Part shown: positions 41,460 to 41,894 of the stretch, piece by piece | Layout: each line of letters opens with the position of its first letter | Numbering within the stretch: position 1 is the first letter of the stretch | NCBI GenBank assembly: GCA_024278215.1 | Contig: JAJRTR010000192.1 | Coordinates: 1 to 41,894, forward strand | Direction of reading: 5' to 3' | DNA length: 41,894 nucleotides | Origin: a bacterium | Lineage (GTDB): Bacteria; UBP15; UBA6099; JAJRTR01 | Notes under the pieces: model-generated | Told to the model about the DNA's origin: nothing | The model's input: the letters and a program-made list of their open reading frames with translations, nothing else | Databases searched by the model: none | Position numbers and translations under genes: made by a program

Positions 41460-41894
41460 AAAAGCCCTTTTTCTTTCAGGAATTGGATAATATCCGAAGT
41501 AGTCGTCACCTGCCTGAAGCGCTGCACAGGCACACCGTTCGAGTCGATGATAATATTAGTCGGCGGCCCCTGGATGTTGTACAGGCCATTCAAATCAGGT
41601 GTTGCTTCCAGGTTGATCTTGATCACATTGAGTTTTCCATTTGCAAGGTCTTGAGCATTCTCGATCAACGGCATCTGTTCTTTGCACAGGTTGCACCAGG
41701 TAGCATAAAATTCCAGCATTGTCACCTTGCCTTTTTTGCAGTTGGCTTCAATTTGTTTTATATAATCGTTCTTTACAAATTTTTTTCGGCCTGTCTTCAG
41801 TTTTTTAACGTTTTTAGGCCCGGCGAAATTCTCGACGATGCCCATATTCTTCACTACGTGCATCACTGTCGGAACATACGTTATTTCATAATCC
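41456..41894 (-). CDS. Tandem thioredoxin-domain protein, 5' end outside window
   Basis: The frame stays open to the window edge. At the edge it reads ITYVPTVMHVVKNMG, the cis-Pro region and final strand of one thioredoxin domain, followed by a linker rich in Lys and a second thioredoxin-like domain with the active site WCNLC (FYATWCNLCKEQMPL) and cis-Pro in GPPTNIII. The true start is upstream of base 41894. It probably reduces or oxidises thiols in the cell envelope, coupled to the amidase that follows. Confidence 0.82.
   Translation of the reverse strand, partial: DYEITYVPTVMHVVKNMGIVENFAGPKNVKKLKTGRKKFVKNDYIKQIEANCKKGKVTMLEFYATWCNLCKEQMPLIENAQDLANGKLNVIKINLEATPDLNGLYNIQGPPTNIIIDSNGVPVQRFRQVTTTSDIIQFLKEKGLL

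Overview
This window looks like chromosomal DNA of a flagellated, probably anaerobic, diderm-type bacterium from a little-studied lineage. The reasons are two flagellin genes, a tungstate transporter, many exported proteins with Sec signal peptides, acyl-CoA metabolism genes and base composition near 50-55% G+C. I cannot name the phylum from the sequence. TGA, TAG and TAA all serve as stops. I see no tRNA, rRNA, CRISPR array, transposase, integrase or phage gene.

Layout. 327-3476: an exported DsbA-like protein with a CcmH-like N-terminal segment and a membrane-tethered YyaL/DUF255 thioredoxin protein. 3754-5650: an Rrf2-type regulator with a cysteine cluster and a family 4 glycosyltransferase. 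6144-7160: a flagellin with a sigma-28-like promoter candidate. 7348-9965: a likely operon of metallophosphoesterase, ceramidase-like amidase and GNAT acetyltransferase. 10116-12846: an exported LolA/DUF1571-like protein and a degenerate acyl-CoA ligase. 13340-17959: NUDIX hydrolase, a phosphodiester glycosidase gene interrupted by one in-frame TGA, an alkaline-phosphatase-superfamily enzyme and an exported unknown protein. 18005-20535: a small ORF, a DnaJ/zinc-ribbon/coiled-coil protein and a degenerate receiver protein.

20592-23841 (minus strand) is an operon of a HisD-like dehydrogenase, a HisB-like dehydratase and a large-cap HAD phosphatase. Several metal or substrate residues of HisD and HisB are changed, so a pathway other than histidine synthesis is possible. 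A radical SAM/SPASM protein follows (24611-25642). Next is a minus-strand signalling operon (28981-25645: single-domain receiver, sensor kinase, sigma-54 activator) divergent from a tungstate transporter tupABC (29218-31472), with a 10-bp palindrome between them.

31796-35136 (minus) holds thymidylate kinase, a VOC/methylmalonyl-CoA-epimerase-like protein, a class III aminotransferase and an enoyl-CoA hydratase, which together suggest CoA-linked amino-acid fermentation. 35793-37370 (minus) is the most striking gene: a flagellin whose variable region is replaced by a von Willebrand factor A domain with a metal-site motif and a DxDxDG calcium-type loop. It is flanked upstream by a 1.1-kb gene-free repeat island. 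38508-41894 (minus) has a periplasmic GATase-fold-like protein, an SH3-amidase cell-wall hydrolase and a tandem thioredoxin protein cut by the window edge.

At least four families of short interspersed repeats (copies at 1-72, 3550-3610, 16799-16821, 23926-24105, 24128-24370, 31510-31737, 37520-38343 and 38353-38387) fill the intergenic gaps. They look like MITE- or REP-type elements.
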